Shown here: positions 51,702 to 60,642 of the stretch, in pieces
How the letters are laid out: every line of letters starts with the position of its first letter
How positions within the stretch are numbered: the stretch's first letter is position 1
DNA from: Hyphomicrobiales bacterium
Lineage (GTDB): Bacteria > Pseudomonadota > Alphaproteobacteria > Rhizobiales > Beijerinckiaceae
Length of the DNA stretch: 64,000 bases
Assembly: GCA_016716745.1 (NCBI GenBank)
Contig: JADJVD010000007.1
Location: 62,001 to 126,000 of the forward strand
Direction: 5' to 3'
Translations under genes and position numbers: made by a program
Notes under the pieces: generated by a model
Database searches by the model: none
What the model saw: only the letters and a program-made list of their open reading frames with translations
Told to the model about the DNA's origin: nothing

Positions 51702-52004
51702 TCAGGCGGCGGGTTTGAAGAAGATCGCGCCGGGGCTGGCCGTGCGCACTTCGCTGATGTCGTCGAACGGAAGTCCGATCCGGGCGTGCGCGCGCCGCAC
51801 GGCGTCGGCGTCCGGCGCGAGGTTGAGGCAGAAGGCGCGGCCCTCGCCGAGCGCCACCTGAATGTCGACGTTGACGACGCCCTCGGCCGCGCAGGCCTCG
51901 AGATAGGACGGGTAGAACGCCTCGAACTGCTCGCTCGTCAGCCCTTTCGGAAAGCTGCCGCGCGCGGCGTCGTGCGTATCGAGAAACAGGCGCATCTTCT
52001 GCAT
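51702..52004 (-). CDS. DUF4242-like small protein
   Basis: 100 residues from ATG 52004 (GAGGGCC upstream; GTG/ATG farther up give a non-conserved extension). Single small domain: MRLFLDTHDAARGSFP ... SYLEACAAEGVVNVDIQVALGEGRAFCLNLAPDADAVRRAHARIGLPFDDISEV. It resembles the nickel-binding SCO4226/DUF4242 ferredoxin-like family. Function is unknown; it precedes the peroxidase by 47 bases and probably shares its transcript. Confidence 0.75.
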   Translation of the reverse strand: MQKMRLFLDTHDAARGSFPKGLTSEQFEAFYPSYLEACAAEGVVNVDIQVALGEGRAFCLNLAPDADAVRRAHARIGLPFDDISEVRTASPGAIFFKPAA

Positions 52005-52074
52005 GTGGGTCGGCCCTCGTGAATCGAGCGCCGACACGATGCGCGCGAACGGCGCGCGCCGTCTGTGATCGCGG

Positions 52075-53118
52075 CTACAAAGGCCGCTCGACCGAGACGC
52101 CGCGCTCGTACCAACCCTTGCTGCGATTGGCGATGGCCACCAGCGAGAGCATGACCGGCACCTCGACGAGCACGCCGACGACGGTGGCCAGCGCCGCGCC
52201 GGACTGGAGGCCGAACAGGCTGATCGCCACGGCGACGGCGAGCTCGAAGAAATTGCTCGCGCCGATCAGCGCCGAAGGGCCGGCGACGCAATGCGCTTCG
52301 CCCGTGAGGCGGTTCAGCAGATAGGCGACGCCGGCGTTAAAATAGACCTGGATCAGGATCGGAACCGCCAGCAGCGCGATCACCAGCGGCTGGCGCAGGA
52401 TCTGCCCGCCTTGAAAGCCGAACAGCAGCACGAGCGTTGCGAGCAGCGCGACGAGTGAGACCGGCCCGAGCAGCGTCAGCAAGCGCGCCAGCGCCGCCGG
52501 GCCGCCATTCGCCAGAACGCGGGCGCGCACGATCTGCGCGACGATCACCGGCGCGACGATGTAGAGCGCCACCGACAGGAGCAGCGTCTCCCATGGCGCG
52601 GCGATGGAGGCGAGCCCGAGCAGCAGGCCGACGATGGGCGCGAAGGCGACGATCATGATCAGATCGTTGAGCGCCACCTGCGACAGCGTGAAATGCGGCT
52701 CGCCGCGCGTCAGATTGCTCCACACGAACACCATCGCCGTGCAGGGCGCGGCGGCGAGCAGGATGAGCCCTGCGATGTAGGACTCGATCTGATCGGCCGG
52801 CAGCAGCGGCCGGAACAGCCAGCCGACGAACAGCCAGCCCAGCAGCGCCATGGAGAAGGGCTTCACAGCCCAGTTGACGAACAACGTCACGCCGATGCCG
52901 CGCCAATGCTCCGTCACGCGCGCCAGCGCCGCGAAGTCGATCCTCAGCAGCATCGGCACGATCATCAGCCAGATCAGCACGGCCACCGGCAGATTGACCT
53001 TGGCGATTTCGAGCGCCGAGATGGCCTGAAACAGGCCCGGCGCCGCCGAGCCGAGGGCGACGCCCGCGACGATGCAGAGCGCGACCCAGACCGTGAGATA
53101 GCGTTCGAAGACCGACAT
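52075..53118 (-). CDS. acr3: Arsenite efflux permease, Acr3 type
   Basis: 347 residues with ten predicted membrane segments. Bile-acid/arsenite family (BART) features: LVLAAAPCTAMVFVWSNLTRG with the conserved Cys of Acr3, ALNDLIMIVAFAP, and GASNFFELAVAVAISLFG. Exports arsenite using the proton-motive force. It starts 10 bases after the ArsR-ArsC gene and forms the arsenic operon with it. Confidence 0.95.
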   Translation of the reverse strand: MSVFERYLTVWVALCIVAGVALGSAAPGLFQAISALEIAKVNLPVAVLIWLMIVPMLLRIDFAALARVTEHWRGIGVTLFVNWAVKPFSMALLGWLFVGWLFRPLLPADQIESYIAGLILLAAAPCTAMVFVWSNLTRGEPHFTLSQVALNDLIMIVAFAPIVGLLLGLASIAAPWETLLLSVALYIVAPVIVAQIVRARVLANGGPAALARLLTLLGPVSLVALLATLVLLFGFQGGQILRQPLVIALLAVPILIQVYFNAGVAYLLNRLTGEAHCVAGPSALIGASNFFELAVAVAISLFGLQSGAALATVVGVLVEVPVMLSLVAIANRSKGWYERGVSVERPL

Positions 53119-53128
53119 GCGCTCGCCC

Positions 53129-53998
53129 TCAGCGCCGGCTGGCGCGAGGGTTGGTCGCGCCGGCCATCGCGCCGATGTCGTCGACCTCGCGACGCAGCGA
53201 GGCGGCGTCGAGCTTGGCGAGCGGCAGCGAGGCGAACACGGCGATGCGATTGCGCAGGAATCGGAACGCTTCCTGAAAGGCGCGCCGCTTGTCGATGTCC
53301 GTCCCCTCGACGGCGGCGGGATCCTCGATACCCCAATGCGCCGTCACGGGCTGGCCCGGCCAGACGGGGCACGCCTCGCCCGCCGCCGAATCGCAGACCG
53401 TGAAGACGAAATCCATCGTCGGCGCGTCGGGCCCGGCGAACTCGTCCCAGCTCTTGGAGCGGAAGCCCTCGGCCGGAAAGCCTTCCTCGCGCAGGATCGT
53501 CAGCGCCCACGGGTTGACGACGCCCTTGGGCTGGCTGCCGGCCGAATACGCGTTGAGCCGCCCCTCGCCGAGCTTGCGTAGAATGCTCTCGGCCAGCACC
53601 GAACGGGCGGTGTTGCCGGTGCACAGAAACAGGACGTTGAAGGGGCGCGGCGCGCTCATGCTTGTCTCCGGACGAAGTGATGGGGGCGTGGAGACCGAAC
53701 CGTCCCGGCACAGCTCCGGCCGGCCCTCGCAGCACATCGCGGTCAGCTCGTCCGCCAGCGCGGCGATGCGGCCGGGCGCGGCGCGATAGACGACGCTGCG
53801 CCCGCGACGTTCACTGGCGACGAGGCCGGCCCGCGTCAGGATCGCCAACTGCGCCGACAGCGTGTTGGCGGGCAGGCCGAGGGCCTGTGCGAGCTTGCCG
53901 GCTTCGACGCCGTGCGGCTCGCGGCTGATCAGCAGCCGCCAGGCTTCGAGCCGCCCCTCATGGGCGAGCGCGGCGAGAGCGAGAAGGGTGTTCGACAT
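53129..53998 (-). CDS. ArsR-ArsC fusion: arsenic-responsive repressor joined to arsenate reductase
   Basis: 289 residues from ATG 53998. Residues 1-105 are a complete ArsR/SmtB winged helix (VEAGKLAQALGLPANTLSAQL) with a C-terminal Cys cluster MCCEGRPELC, similar in type to the As(III) site of Acidithiobacillus-type ArsR. A 10-residue linker (SVSTPPSLRP) leads to a complete arsenate reductase of the low-molecular-weight phosphatase type: nucleophile loop FLCTGNTARS (Cys about 126) and the redox pair CDSAAGEAC. Ser/Asp loop and DPAAVEGTD are also present. An internal ATG (53659, MSAPRPFNVLFL) has its own GGAG site, so free ArsC could also be made. Loss of an ArsR stop codon is an alternative origin. 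Confidence 0.88.
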   Translation of the reverse strand: MSNTLLALAALAHEGRLEAWRLLISREPHGVEAGKLAQALGLPANTLSAQLAILTRAGLVASERRGRSVVYRAAPGRIAALADELTAMCCEGRPELCRDGSVSTPPSLRPETSMSAPRPFNVLFLCTGNTARSVLAESILRKLGEGRLNAYSAGSQPKGVVNPWALTILREEGFPAEGFRSKSWDEFAGPDAPTMDFVFTVCDSAAGEACPVWPGQPVTAHWGIEDPAAVEGTDIDKRRAFQEAFRFLRNRIAVFASLPLAKLDAASLRREVDDIGAMAGATNPRASRR

Positions 53999-54002
53999 TT
54001 CC

Positions 54003-54018
54003 ACGATTCCAGAATCGT
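54003..54018 (-). promoter_or_regulatory. Candidate ArsR operator
   Basis: Perfect palindrome ACGATTC-CA-GAATCGT immediately upstream of the ArsR-ArsC start (ATG 53998). It covers the place where the ribosome or polymerase must bind, as expected for an ArsR-family operator. No other copy of the half-site arrangement was noticed in the window. Confidence 0.55.
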
Positions 54019-54048
54019 CGAACTATGTAACAGAACGATGACGCCCCG

Positions 54049-55923
54049 TCAGCCCGCCGCTTCGAGTTCGCCGGAAAGCGTCAGCCATTCCTCCTCGGCG
54101 CTCGCCAGCGCGCGCTCGAGTTCGCCGCGTTGCTGGGCGAGTTGCGCGGCCTTGGCCGGCTCTTTCGCGAAAGCGTCGGGCTTGGCCAGCATCTCGTCGA
54201 CGCGCGCGATCAGCGTGTGGAACCGCTCCATCCTGGCTTCCGCTTCGGCGAGCTTCTTGCGAAGCGCGTTGAGGGCGGGGCGCTTCGGCGCCGTCGGAGC
54301 GGAATCGCGCGCCGTCGCCTCGCGTCCCGCTTCGCGCGTCTCTTGCCGGCGCGCTGCGCCCGCCTGGTCGAGCACGAAGCGCCGATACTCGTCCATGTCG
54401 CCGTCGAACGGCTTCACCGTGCCGTCGGCCACGAGCCACAGCCGGTCGGCGCAGGCTTCAAGCAGATAGCGGTCGTGGCTGACGAGGATCACCGCGCCCT
54501 CATATTCGTTGATCGCCTCGATGAGGGCGGCGCGCGAGTCGATGTCGAGATGGTTGGTCGGCTCGTCCATGATCAGCAGATGCGGGCCCTCGAAGCTCGC
54601 CAGCCCCATCAGCAAACGCGCCTTCTCGCCGCCCGACAATTCGCCGACCTTGGTGTCCGCCTTCACGTTGGGGAAACCCATGCGCGCGGCGCGCGCGCGC
54701 ACCTTCGCCTCCGGCTGGTTCGGCATCTTGCGCGCCACATGCGTGTAGGCGGAGCCGGCCTCGTCGAGATCGTCGATCTGATGCTGGGCGAAGAAGCCGA
54801 CGTCGAGCTTGGCCGCGCGCACGATCTTGCCGCCCATCGCCGGGAGGCGCCCCGCGACGAGCTTGGCGAAGGTCGATTTGCCGTTGCCGTTGGCGCCGAG
54901 CAAGCCGATGCGGTCGTCGTTCGAGATCGACAGATCGAGACGCGACAGCACGGTGCGCGCCTCGTAGCCCGCGCTCGCCTTCTCCATCGCCACGATGGGC
55001 GGCGACAATTCGCGCTCGGGCGATGGCAGGTCGAAGGCGAGCACGTCCGAATCCTCGATCAGCGCGACGGGCTGCAGCTTCTCCAGCATCTTGATGCGCG
55101 ATTGCGCCTGCCGCGCCTTCGAGGCCTTGGCGCGGAAGCGGTCGACGAAGGCCTGCAGGTGCTTGCGGCTCTCCTCCTGCTTCTTGGCCGCCTTCTGGGC
55201 GAGCGCCTGCTTCTCGCGGCGCTGCCGGTCGAACTCGGTGAAGCCGCCGCGATAGAGCGTCAGCTTGCCGCGATCCAGATGCAGGATGTGGTCGCAGACC
55301 TCGTCGAGCAGATCGCGGTCGTGGCTGATGACGATCACGGTCGCCGGGTAGCGCTTCAGATAGTCGATCAGCCAGAGCGAGCCTTCCAGATCGAGATAGT
55401 TGGTCGGCTCGTCGAGCAGCAGCAGATCGGGGCGCGAGAACAGCACGGCGGCGAGCGCGACGCGCATCCGCCAGCCGCCCGAGAACTCGGACAGCGCGCG
55501 GTTCTGCGCCGCCTCGTCGAAGCCGAGGCCGGAGAGGATCGCCGCCGCCCGCGCCGGCGCGGAATGCGATTCGATGTCGGCGAGGCGGGTATGGATGTCG
55601 GCGATGCGATGCGGATCGCGCGCCGTCTCCGCCTCCGCGAGCAACACGGCGCGCTCGACGTCGGCGTCGAGGACGAAGTCGATCAGCTTGCCCGGCCCGC
55701 CCGGCGCCTCCTGCTCGACGCGGCCGAGCCGGGCGCGGCGGGGCAGGTCGAACGAGCCGGATTCGGGCGCGATCTCGCCGGAGACGAGGCGGAACAGCGT
55801 GGTCTTGCCCGTGCCGTTGCGGCCGACGAAGCCCGTGCGCGCATTGGGCGGCAGGGTGGCGCTCGCCTCGTCGAACAGCACGCGCGGCCCGAGCCGGTAG
55901 GTCAGCCTGTCGATGGTCAGCAT
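54049..55923 (-). CDS. ABC-F family ATPase
   Basis: 624 residues. Two ABC nucleotide-binding domains with no membrane segment: Walker A FVGRNGTGKTTLFRL and LLGANGNGKSTFAKLVA, signatures FSGGWRMRVALAAVL and LSGGEKARLLMGLA, Walker B LLLLDEPTNYLDLEG and LLIMDEPTNHLDIDS. The linker between them is the charged P-site interaction motif (about 240-300: EFDRQRREKQALAQKAAKKQ ... FRAKASKARQAQSR). C-terminal coiled coil (about 560-620). Works on the ribosome (EttA/Uup/YheS-like); which subtype is not clear, YheS-like is my guess. ATG 55923 is the likely start. Confidence 0.93.
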   Translation of the reverse strand: MLTIDRLTYRLGPRVLFDEASATLPPNARTGFVGRNGTGKTTLFRLVSGEIAPESGSFDLPRRARLGRVEQEAPGGPGKLIDFVLDADVERAVLLAEAETARDPHRIADIHTRLADIESHSAPARAAAILSGLGFDEAAQNRALSEFSGGWRMRVALAAVLFSRPDLLLLDEPTNYLDLEGSLWLIDYLKRYPATVIVISHDRDLLDEVCDHILHLDRGKLTLYRGGFTEFDRQRREKQALAQKAAKKQEESRKHLQAFVDRFRAKASKARQAQSRIKMLEKLQPVALIEDSDVLAFDLPSPERELSPPIVAMEKASAGYEARTVLSRLDLSISNDDRIGLLGANGNGKSTFAKLVAGRLPAMGGKIVRAAKLDVGFFAQHQIDDLDEAGSAYTHVARKMPNQPEAKVRARAARMGFPNVKADTKVGELSGGEKARLLMGLASFEGPHLLIMDEPTNHLDIDSRAALIEAINEYEGAVILVSHDRYLLEACADRLWLVADGTVKPFDGDMDEYRRFVLDQAGAARRQETREAGREATARDSAPTAPKRPALNALRKKLAEAEARMERFHTLIARVDEMLAKPDAFAKEPAKAAQLAQQRGELERALASAEEEWLTLSGELEAAG

Positions 55924-55962
55924 GGCCGGGCTTGTGGCGCGCGCCGGCCGGATTGGCAAGGC

Positions 55963-56022
55963 GGATCGGCAAGCGGATCGGCAAGCGGATCGGCAAGCGG
56001 ATCGGCAAGCGGATCGGCGGGC
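55963..56022. repeat. 12-base tandem repeat upstream of the ABC-F gene
   Basis: GGATCGGCAAGC repeated four times from 55963 to 56010, followed by a fifth, diverged unit (GGATCGGCGGGC). It lies in the 248-base gap between lexA and the ABC-F gene, 40 bases upstream of the latter's start, in a non-coding stretch. Number of copies is likely to vary. Confidence 0.8.
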
Positions 56023-56171
56023 GTCGCGCCTCATGTCGCGAGGCCCGCCGAAGCCGGCATCCGAGCTGGTCGGCGTCTCGCCAGGAGCTTGTCGAAGGAG
56101 GGGCCGTCGGCCGCGGTCCGAACGCGCGAGGCGTCGTCTCCGACAGGGGCGGGCGGACGCGGTCGCGCGCC

Positions 56172-56873
56172 TCAATACTTGCGGATGAGGCTCACCAGCT
56201 TGCCCTGGATGCGCACCCGGTCGGGCCCGAAGATGCGCGTCTCGTAGGCCGGATTGGCGGCTTCGAGCGCGATGGAGGCGCCGCGCCGGCGCAGGCGCTT
56301 CAGCGTCGCCTCCTCGTCGTCGATCAGGGCGACCACGATGTCGCCCGTATCGGCCGAGTCCTGTTTGCGGATGATCACCGTGTCGGCGTCGAAAATGCCG
56401 GCCTCGATCATCGAGTCGCCGCGCACCTCGAGGGCGTAATGGTCGCCCGAGCCGAGAAAGTCGGGCGGAATCGGGATCGTGTGGCTGCGCTGCTGGATCG
56501 CCGAGATCGGCGTGCCGGCGGCGATGCGGCCCATCACCGGGATGGTGGCGTAGCCCGGGCCGTCATCCTCCGCGGCGGGGGCCGGCTTGCGCACGCGCCC
56601 GAGATTGCCCTCGATCACCGATGGTTCGAAACGGCCGCGCGCCGTGGAGGGCGTCGAGGATTCGGGCAGTTTCAGCACTTCCAGCGCGCGGGCGCGGTTC
56701 GGCAGGCGGCGGATGAAGCCGCGCTCCTCCAGCGCCATGATCAGCCGGTGGATGCCGGATTTCGACCGCAGATCCAGCGCGTCCTTCATCTCGTCGAAGG
56801 AAGGCGGAACGCCCGTCTCCTTCAGCCGCTCGTTGATGAAGCGCAGCAGCTCGCTCTGTTTCCGGGTCAGCAT
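56172..56873 (-). CDS. lexA: LexA SOS repressor
   Basis: 233 residues from ATG 56873 (MLTRKQSELLRFINERL), the usual alphaproteobacterial length; the frame is open to 56942 but upstream residues are not conserved. The N-terminal winged helix contains PPSFDEMKDALDLRSKSGIHRLI. The self-cleavage Ala-Gly is in GRIAAGTPIS, and the catalytic dyad is Ser in RGDSMIEAG and Lys in EATLKRL. Its own SOS box is 91 bases upstream (56964-56978), so it is autoregulated. Follows moeA on the same strand. Confidence 0.97.
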   Translation of the reverse strand: MLTRKQSELLRFINERLKETGVPPSFDEMKDALDLRSKSGIHRLIMALEERGFIRRLPNRARALEVLKLPESSTPSTARGRFEPSVIEGNLGRVRKPAPAAEDDGPGYATIPVMGRIAAGTPISAIQQRSHTIPIPPDFLGSGDHYALEVRGDSMIEAGIFDADTVIIRKQDSADTGDIVVALIDDEEATLKRLRRRGASIALEAANPAYETRIFGPDRVRIQGKLVSLIRKY

Positions 56874-56963
56874 GCGCGCGGCTCCTGTCTGGTTCGAATC
56901 GTCCTGATCTTCGCTTGCAGGGTTCATCGAAGCCTTAAACAAATCATGAACGAAACGCTATAC

Positions 56964-56978
56964 GTTCCCGGATTGTTC
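56964..56978 (-). promoter_or_regulatory. LexA-binding site (SOS box)
   Basis: GTTC-CCGGATT-GTTC, an exact match to the alphaproteobacterial LexA consensus GTTC-N7-GTTC, 91 bases upstream of the lexA start in the gap to moeA. A weaker GTTC-N7-CCTG lies near 56892-56906. Confidence 0.82.
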
Positions 56979-57050
56979 GGCAAGAGCGGCGTGCGCAATT
57001 TCGGGAAACGCGTTCGTTTCTTCGCTTTCGCGCGTCCGATCGCGCCTGCC

Positions 57051-58261
57051 TCAGTCCGCCAGAAGCGCGATCCGGCACGAATCGCCCGCTTTCGCCGGCG
57101 GCGCGTGCGGCGGGCGGACGATCAGCGCGTCGGCGGCCGCCAGCACGCGCAGCACGGACGAATCCTGCAATCCGAGCGCGGTGGCGACCGGCGCGCCGTC
57201 GGCGTCGCGGCGCAGCGTGGCGCGCAGATAGTCCTGCCGCTGGTCGTTGGCGGGCAGGTCGCCGCCAAGCCGGGCAGGGATCGTCGGGTCGTCGCCCGCC
57301 GCGGGATCGCCTTGCAGCGCCCGCACCAGCGGCCGCAGGAACAGGCGGGCGCAGACGAGCGCCGAGACCGGATTGCCGGGCAGGCCGATCACCGCCATGT
57401 CGCCGATCCGCCCGTGCATCAGCGGTTTGCCCGGCCGCATGGCGATGCGCCAGAAGCCGAGCTCCATGCCGGCGCGGCCGAGCGCGGCCTGCACGAGATC
57501 GAGATCGCCGACCGAGGCGCCGCCGAGCGTGACCAGAACGTCCGCGCCAGCCGCCTGCGCGCGGCCGATCGCGGCGGCCAGATCCTCGTGATTGTCGCGC
57601 GCGATGCCGAGCAGGATCGGCGCGCCGCCGGCCGCGCGCACGCCGGCGGCGACGCCGAGATGATTGGACGCGACGATCTGGTGCGGCCCCGGCGTCCGGC
57701 CAGGCGGCACGAGTTCGTCGCCGGTCGCCAGAACGGCGACGCGGGGGCGGCGCGCGACGGGGACCGTCGCGTGGTTCATCGCCGCGATCAGCGCGATCCG
57801 GTGCGCGTCGATCCGCGTTCCGGCCTTCATGAGAACGTCGCCGGCCGCAAAGTCGATGCCGGCGCGCCGAATGTGGCGGCCTGCGACGGCGGCCTCGGCG
57901 AGCGTCACCGCGCCGTCGCGCGCCTCGGCCATTTCCTGCACGACGACGGCGTCGGCGCCGTCCGGCACGGGCGCGCCGGTGAGGATGCGCGCCGCCTCGC
58001 CCGCGCCGACGACGCCGGCGAATCCGCGCCCGGCGGCGCTGACGCCGACGAGCCGGAGTGTGACGGGCGCGCGCGCCGCGTCGGCTGCGCGCACCGCGTA
58101 TCCGTCCATCGCCGACACGGCGACCGGCGGTTGCGCGCGCAGCGCGGCGAGGTCGGCGGCGAGCGTGCGCCCGTCCGCCTGCTCGAGCGCAACGGATTCG
58201 GCGGGCAGGGCGCGCGCGCTCGCCAGAATGCGCGCCAGCGCCTCGTCGACCGGGATCAGGC

Positions 58262-58265
<4 letters not shown>
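57051..58265 (-). CDS. moeA: Molybdopterin molybdenumtransferase
   Basis: 404 residues. Inserts molybdate into adenylated molybdopterin. Visible family features: AMDGYAVRAADA, PVPDGADAVVVQE, RPRVAVLATGDELVPPG, and LGGASVGDLDLV and GLPGNPVSALV. The start overlaps the moaC stop by four bases, so MoaC and MoeA are coupled. Followed by lexA after 177 bases. Confidence 0.96.
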
Positions 58266-58747
<482 letters not shown>

Positions 58748-58763
58748 GTCAGCCCTTTCCGGC

Positions 58764-59576
58764 TCAGGCGCGCTTCTGCGCCGGTTCGCCCTGCATCAGG
58801 GCGCGCGTCGCCTGCGTCACGTCGGCGTTGCGCATCAGGCTCTCGCCGACGAGGAAGGTCTCGACGCCGGCCGCCGCGAGACGCTTCAGGTCGGCATGCG
58901 AGCCGATGCCGCTCTCGGCGACCTTGATGCGGTTCGGCGGGATGCGCGGCGCGAGCTTCTCGGTCGTCGCCAGCGACACCTCGAAGGTGTGCAGGTTGCG
59001 GTTGTTAATGCCGACGAGGCGCGTGTCGAGCCGCAGCGCGCGCTCCAGCTCGCGCTCGTCATGCACCTCGGCCAGCACATCCATTCCCAGATCATGCGCG
59101 GCGGCGTTGAGCGCGCGCGCCTGCTCGTCGTCGACGCACGCCATGATGATGAGGATGCAGTCCGCGCCCCAGGCGCGCGCCTCGTAGACCTGATAGGCGT
59201 CGTACAGGAAGTCCTTGCGCAGGGCGGGCAGGTGCGTCGCGGCGCGCGCCTGCGTCAGGAACTCCGGCTTGCCCTGGAAGGACGGCGCGTCGGTCAGCAC
59301 CGAAAGGCAGGTCGCGCCGCCCGCCTCGTAGGCCTTCGCCAGCGCCGGCGGATCGAAATCCTCGCGGATCAGCCCCTTGGACGGGCTCGCCTTCTTGATC
59401 TCGGCGATCAGCGCGAAACGGTCCGCGTTGATGGTCTCCTGAATGGCGCGGGCGAAACCGCGCGGCGGCGTCTGCTCGCGGATCGCGCGTTCGAGCGCGC
59501 TGCGCGGCATGCGCACTTTTGCGTCGGCGATTTCGCGGCGCTTGTAGGCTTCGATGCGTGCGAGGATGTCGGGCAT
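58764..59576 (-). CDS. trpC: Indole-3-glycerol phosphate synthase
   Basis: 270 residues from ATG 59576. (beta-alpha)8 barrel, fourth step of tryptophan synthesis. Family features: ALIAEIKKASPSKGLIREDFDP, FLTQARAATHLPALRKDFLYD, VGINNRNLHTFEV and VAESGIGSHADL. Not fused to trpF. 14 bases after trpD, and 16 before moaC, in one operon. Confidence 0.97.
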   Translation of the reverse strand: MPDILARIEAYKRREIADAKVRMPRSALERAIREQTPPRGFARAIQETINADRFALIAEIKKASPSKGLIREDFDPPALAKAYEAGGATCLSVLTDAPSFQGKPEFLTQARAATHLPALRKDFLYDAYQVYEARAWGADCILIIMACVDDEQARALNAAAHDLGMDVLAEVHDERELERALRLDTRLVGINNRNLHTFEVSLATTEKLAPRIPPNRIKVAESGIGSHADLKRLAAAGVETFLVGESLMRNADVTQATRALMQGEPAQKRA

Positions 59577-59590
59577 GGGCTGGCGGCGTC

Positions 59591-60631
59591 CTACCTCATC
59601 GAAGCGGCGTGGGGATCGTCGCGATTGGTCGCGGCGACGAGTTTGTCGAGCGTAGACCTCGCAGCGCCGGAGTCGAGCGCGGAGGCGGCCATCGCCGCGC
59701 CCTCTGCGAGCGTCCTGGCGCGCTCGGCGACGATCAGGGCGCCGGCGGCGTTCAGCACGGCGATGTCGCGGTAGGCGTTTTTCGCGCCGGCGAGCACGTC
59801 GCGCAGCGCCTGCGCGTTCTGCGCCGGGTCGCCGCCCTTCAGCGCGGCCGGGTCGGCGCGGGGCAGGCCGGCTTCCTCGGGCGTCACCTCGAAGCGCCGC
59901 AGCGCCCCGTTCTCGAGCGCGACGACCGTGCTCGGGCCGGTGGTGGTCAGTTCGTCGAGCCCGTCCGAGCCGTGCACGAGCCAGGCGCGCTCCGAGCCGA
60001 GCGCGCGCAGCGTCTGCGCCATCGGCTCGAGCCAGGAGGGCGCGAAGGCGCCGGTGAGCTGGCGCTTGACGCCGGCCGGATTGGAGAGGGGCCCGAGCAG
60101 ATTGAAGATCGTGCGCGTGCCGAGTTCGACGCGCGCCGGGCCGACATGCCGCATCGCGGCATGATGGGTCTGCGCCATCATGAAGGCGACGTTGGCCTCC
60201 GCGAGCGCGGCCTCGGCCGCCTGCGGCGATCCGCCGATCCTCACGCCCAGCGCGCCGAACACGTCGGCCGTGCCCGACTTCGAGGAGGCGGCGCGGTTGC
60301 CGTGCTTGGCGACCGGCACGCCGAGCGCGGCGACGATCAACGCGGCGAGGGTCGAGACGTTCCACGAGCCCGAGCCGTCGCCGCCGGTGCCGACGATGTC
60401 CATCGCCCCCGCAGGGGCGGCGACCCGCAGCATCTTGGCGCGCATGGCGGAGACCGCGCCGGTGATTTCCTCCACCGTCTCGCCGCGCACGCGCAGCGCC
60501 ATCAGGAAGGCGCCCATCTGCGCCGGCGTCACCTCGCCCGACAGCATGTTGTCGAAGGCTTCCTCGGCCTCCGCCCGCGTCAGCGCCGCGCCGGTCGCGA
60601 CTTTCGCGATGAGGGGTTTGAACGCGTCCAT
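59591..60631 (-). CDS. trpD: Anthranilate phosphoribosyltransferase
   Basis: 346 residues from ATG 60631 (MDAFKPLIAKVATGAAL). Second step of tryptophan synthesis. Visible features are the PRPP-binding DIVGTGGDGSGSWNVST, and KHGNRAASSKSGTADV. A frame upstream to 60682 is open but not conserved. 11 bases after trpG. Confidence 0.97.
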   Translation of the reverse strand: MDAFKPLIAKVATGAALTRAEAEEAFDNMLSGEVTPAQMGAFLMALRVRGETVEEITGAVSAMRAKMLRVAAPAGAMDIVGTGGDGSGSWNVSTLAALIVAALGVPVAKHGNRAASSKSGTADVFGALGVRIGGSPQAAEAALAEANVAFMMAQTHHAAMRHVGPARVELGTRTIFNLLGPLSNPAGVKRQLTGAFAPSWLEPMAQTLRALGSERAWLVHGSDGLDELTTTGPSTVVALENGALRRFEVTPEEAGLPRADPAALKGGDPAQNAQALRDVLAGAKNAYRDIAVLNAAGALIVAERARTLAEGAAMAASALDSGAARSTLDKLVAATNRDDPHAASMR

Positions 60632-60642
60632 GCCGTCTCCGC

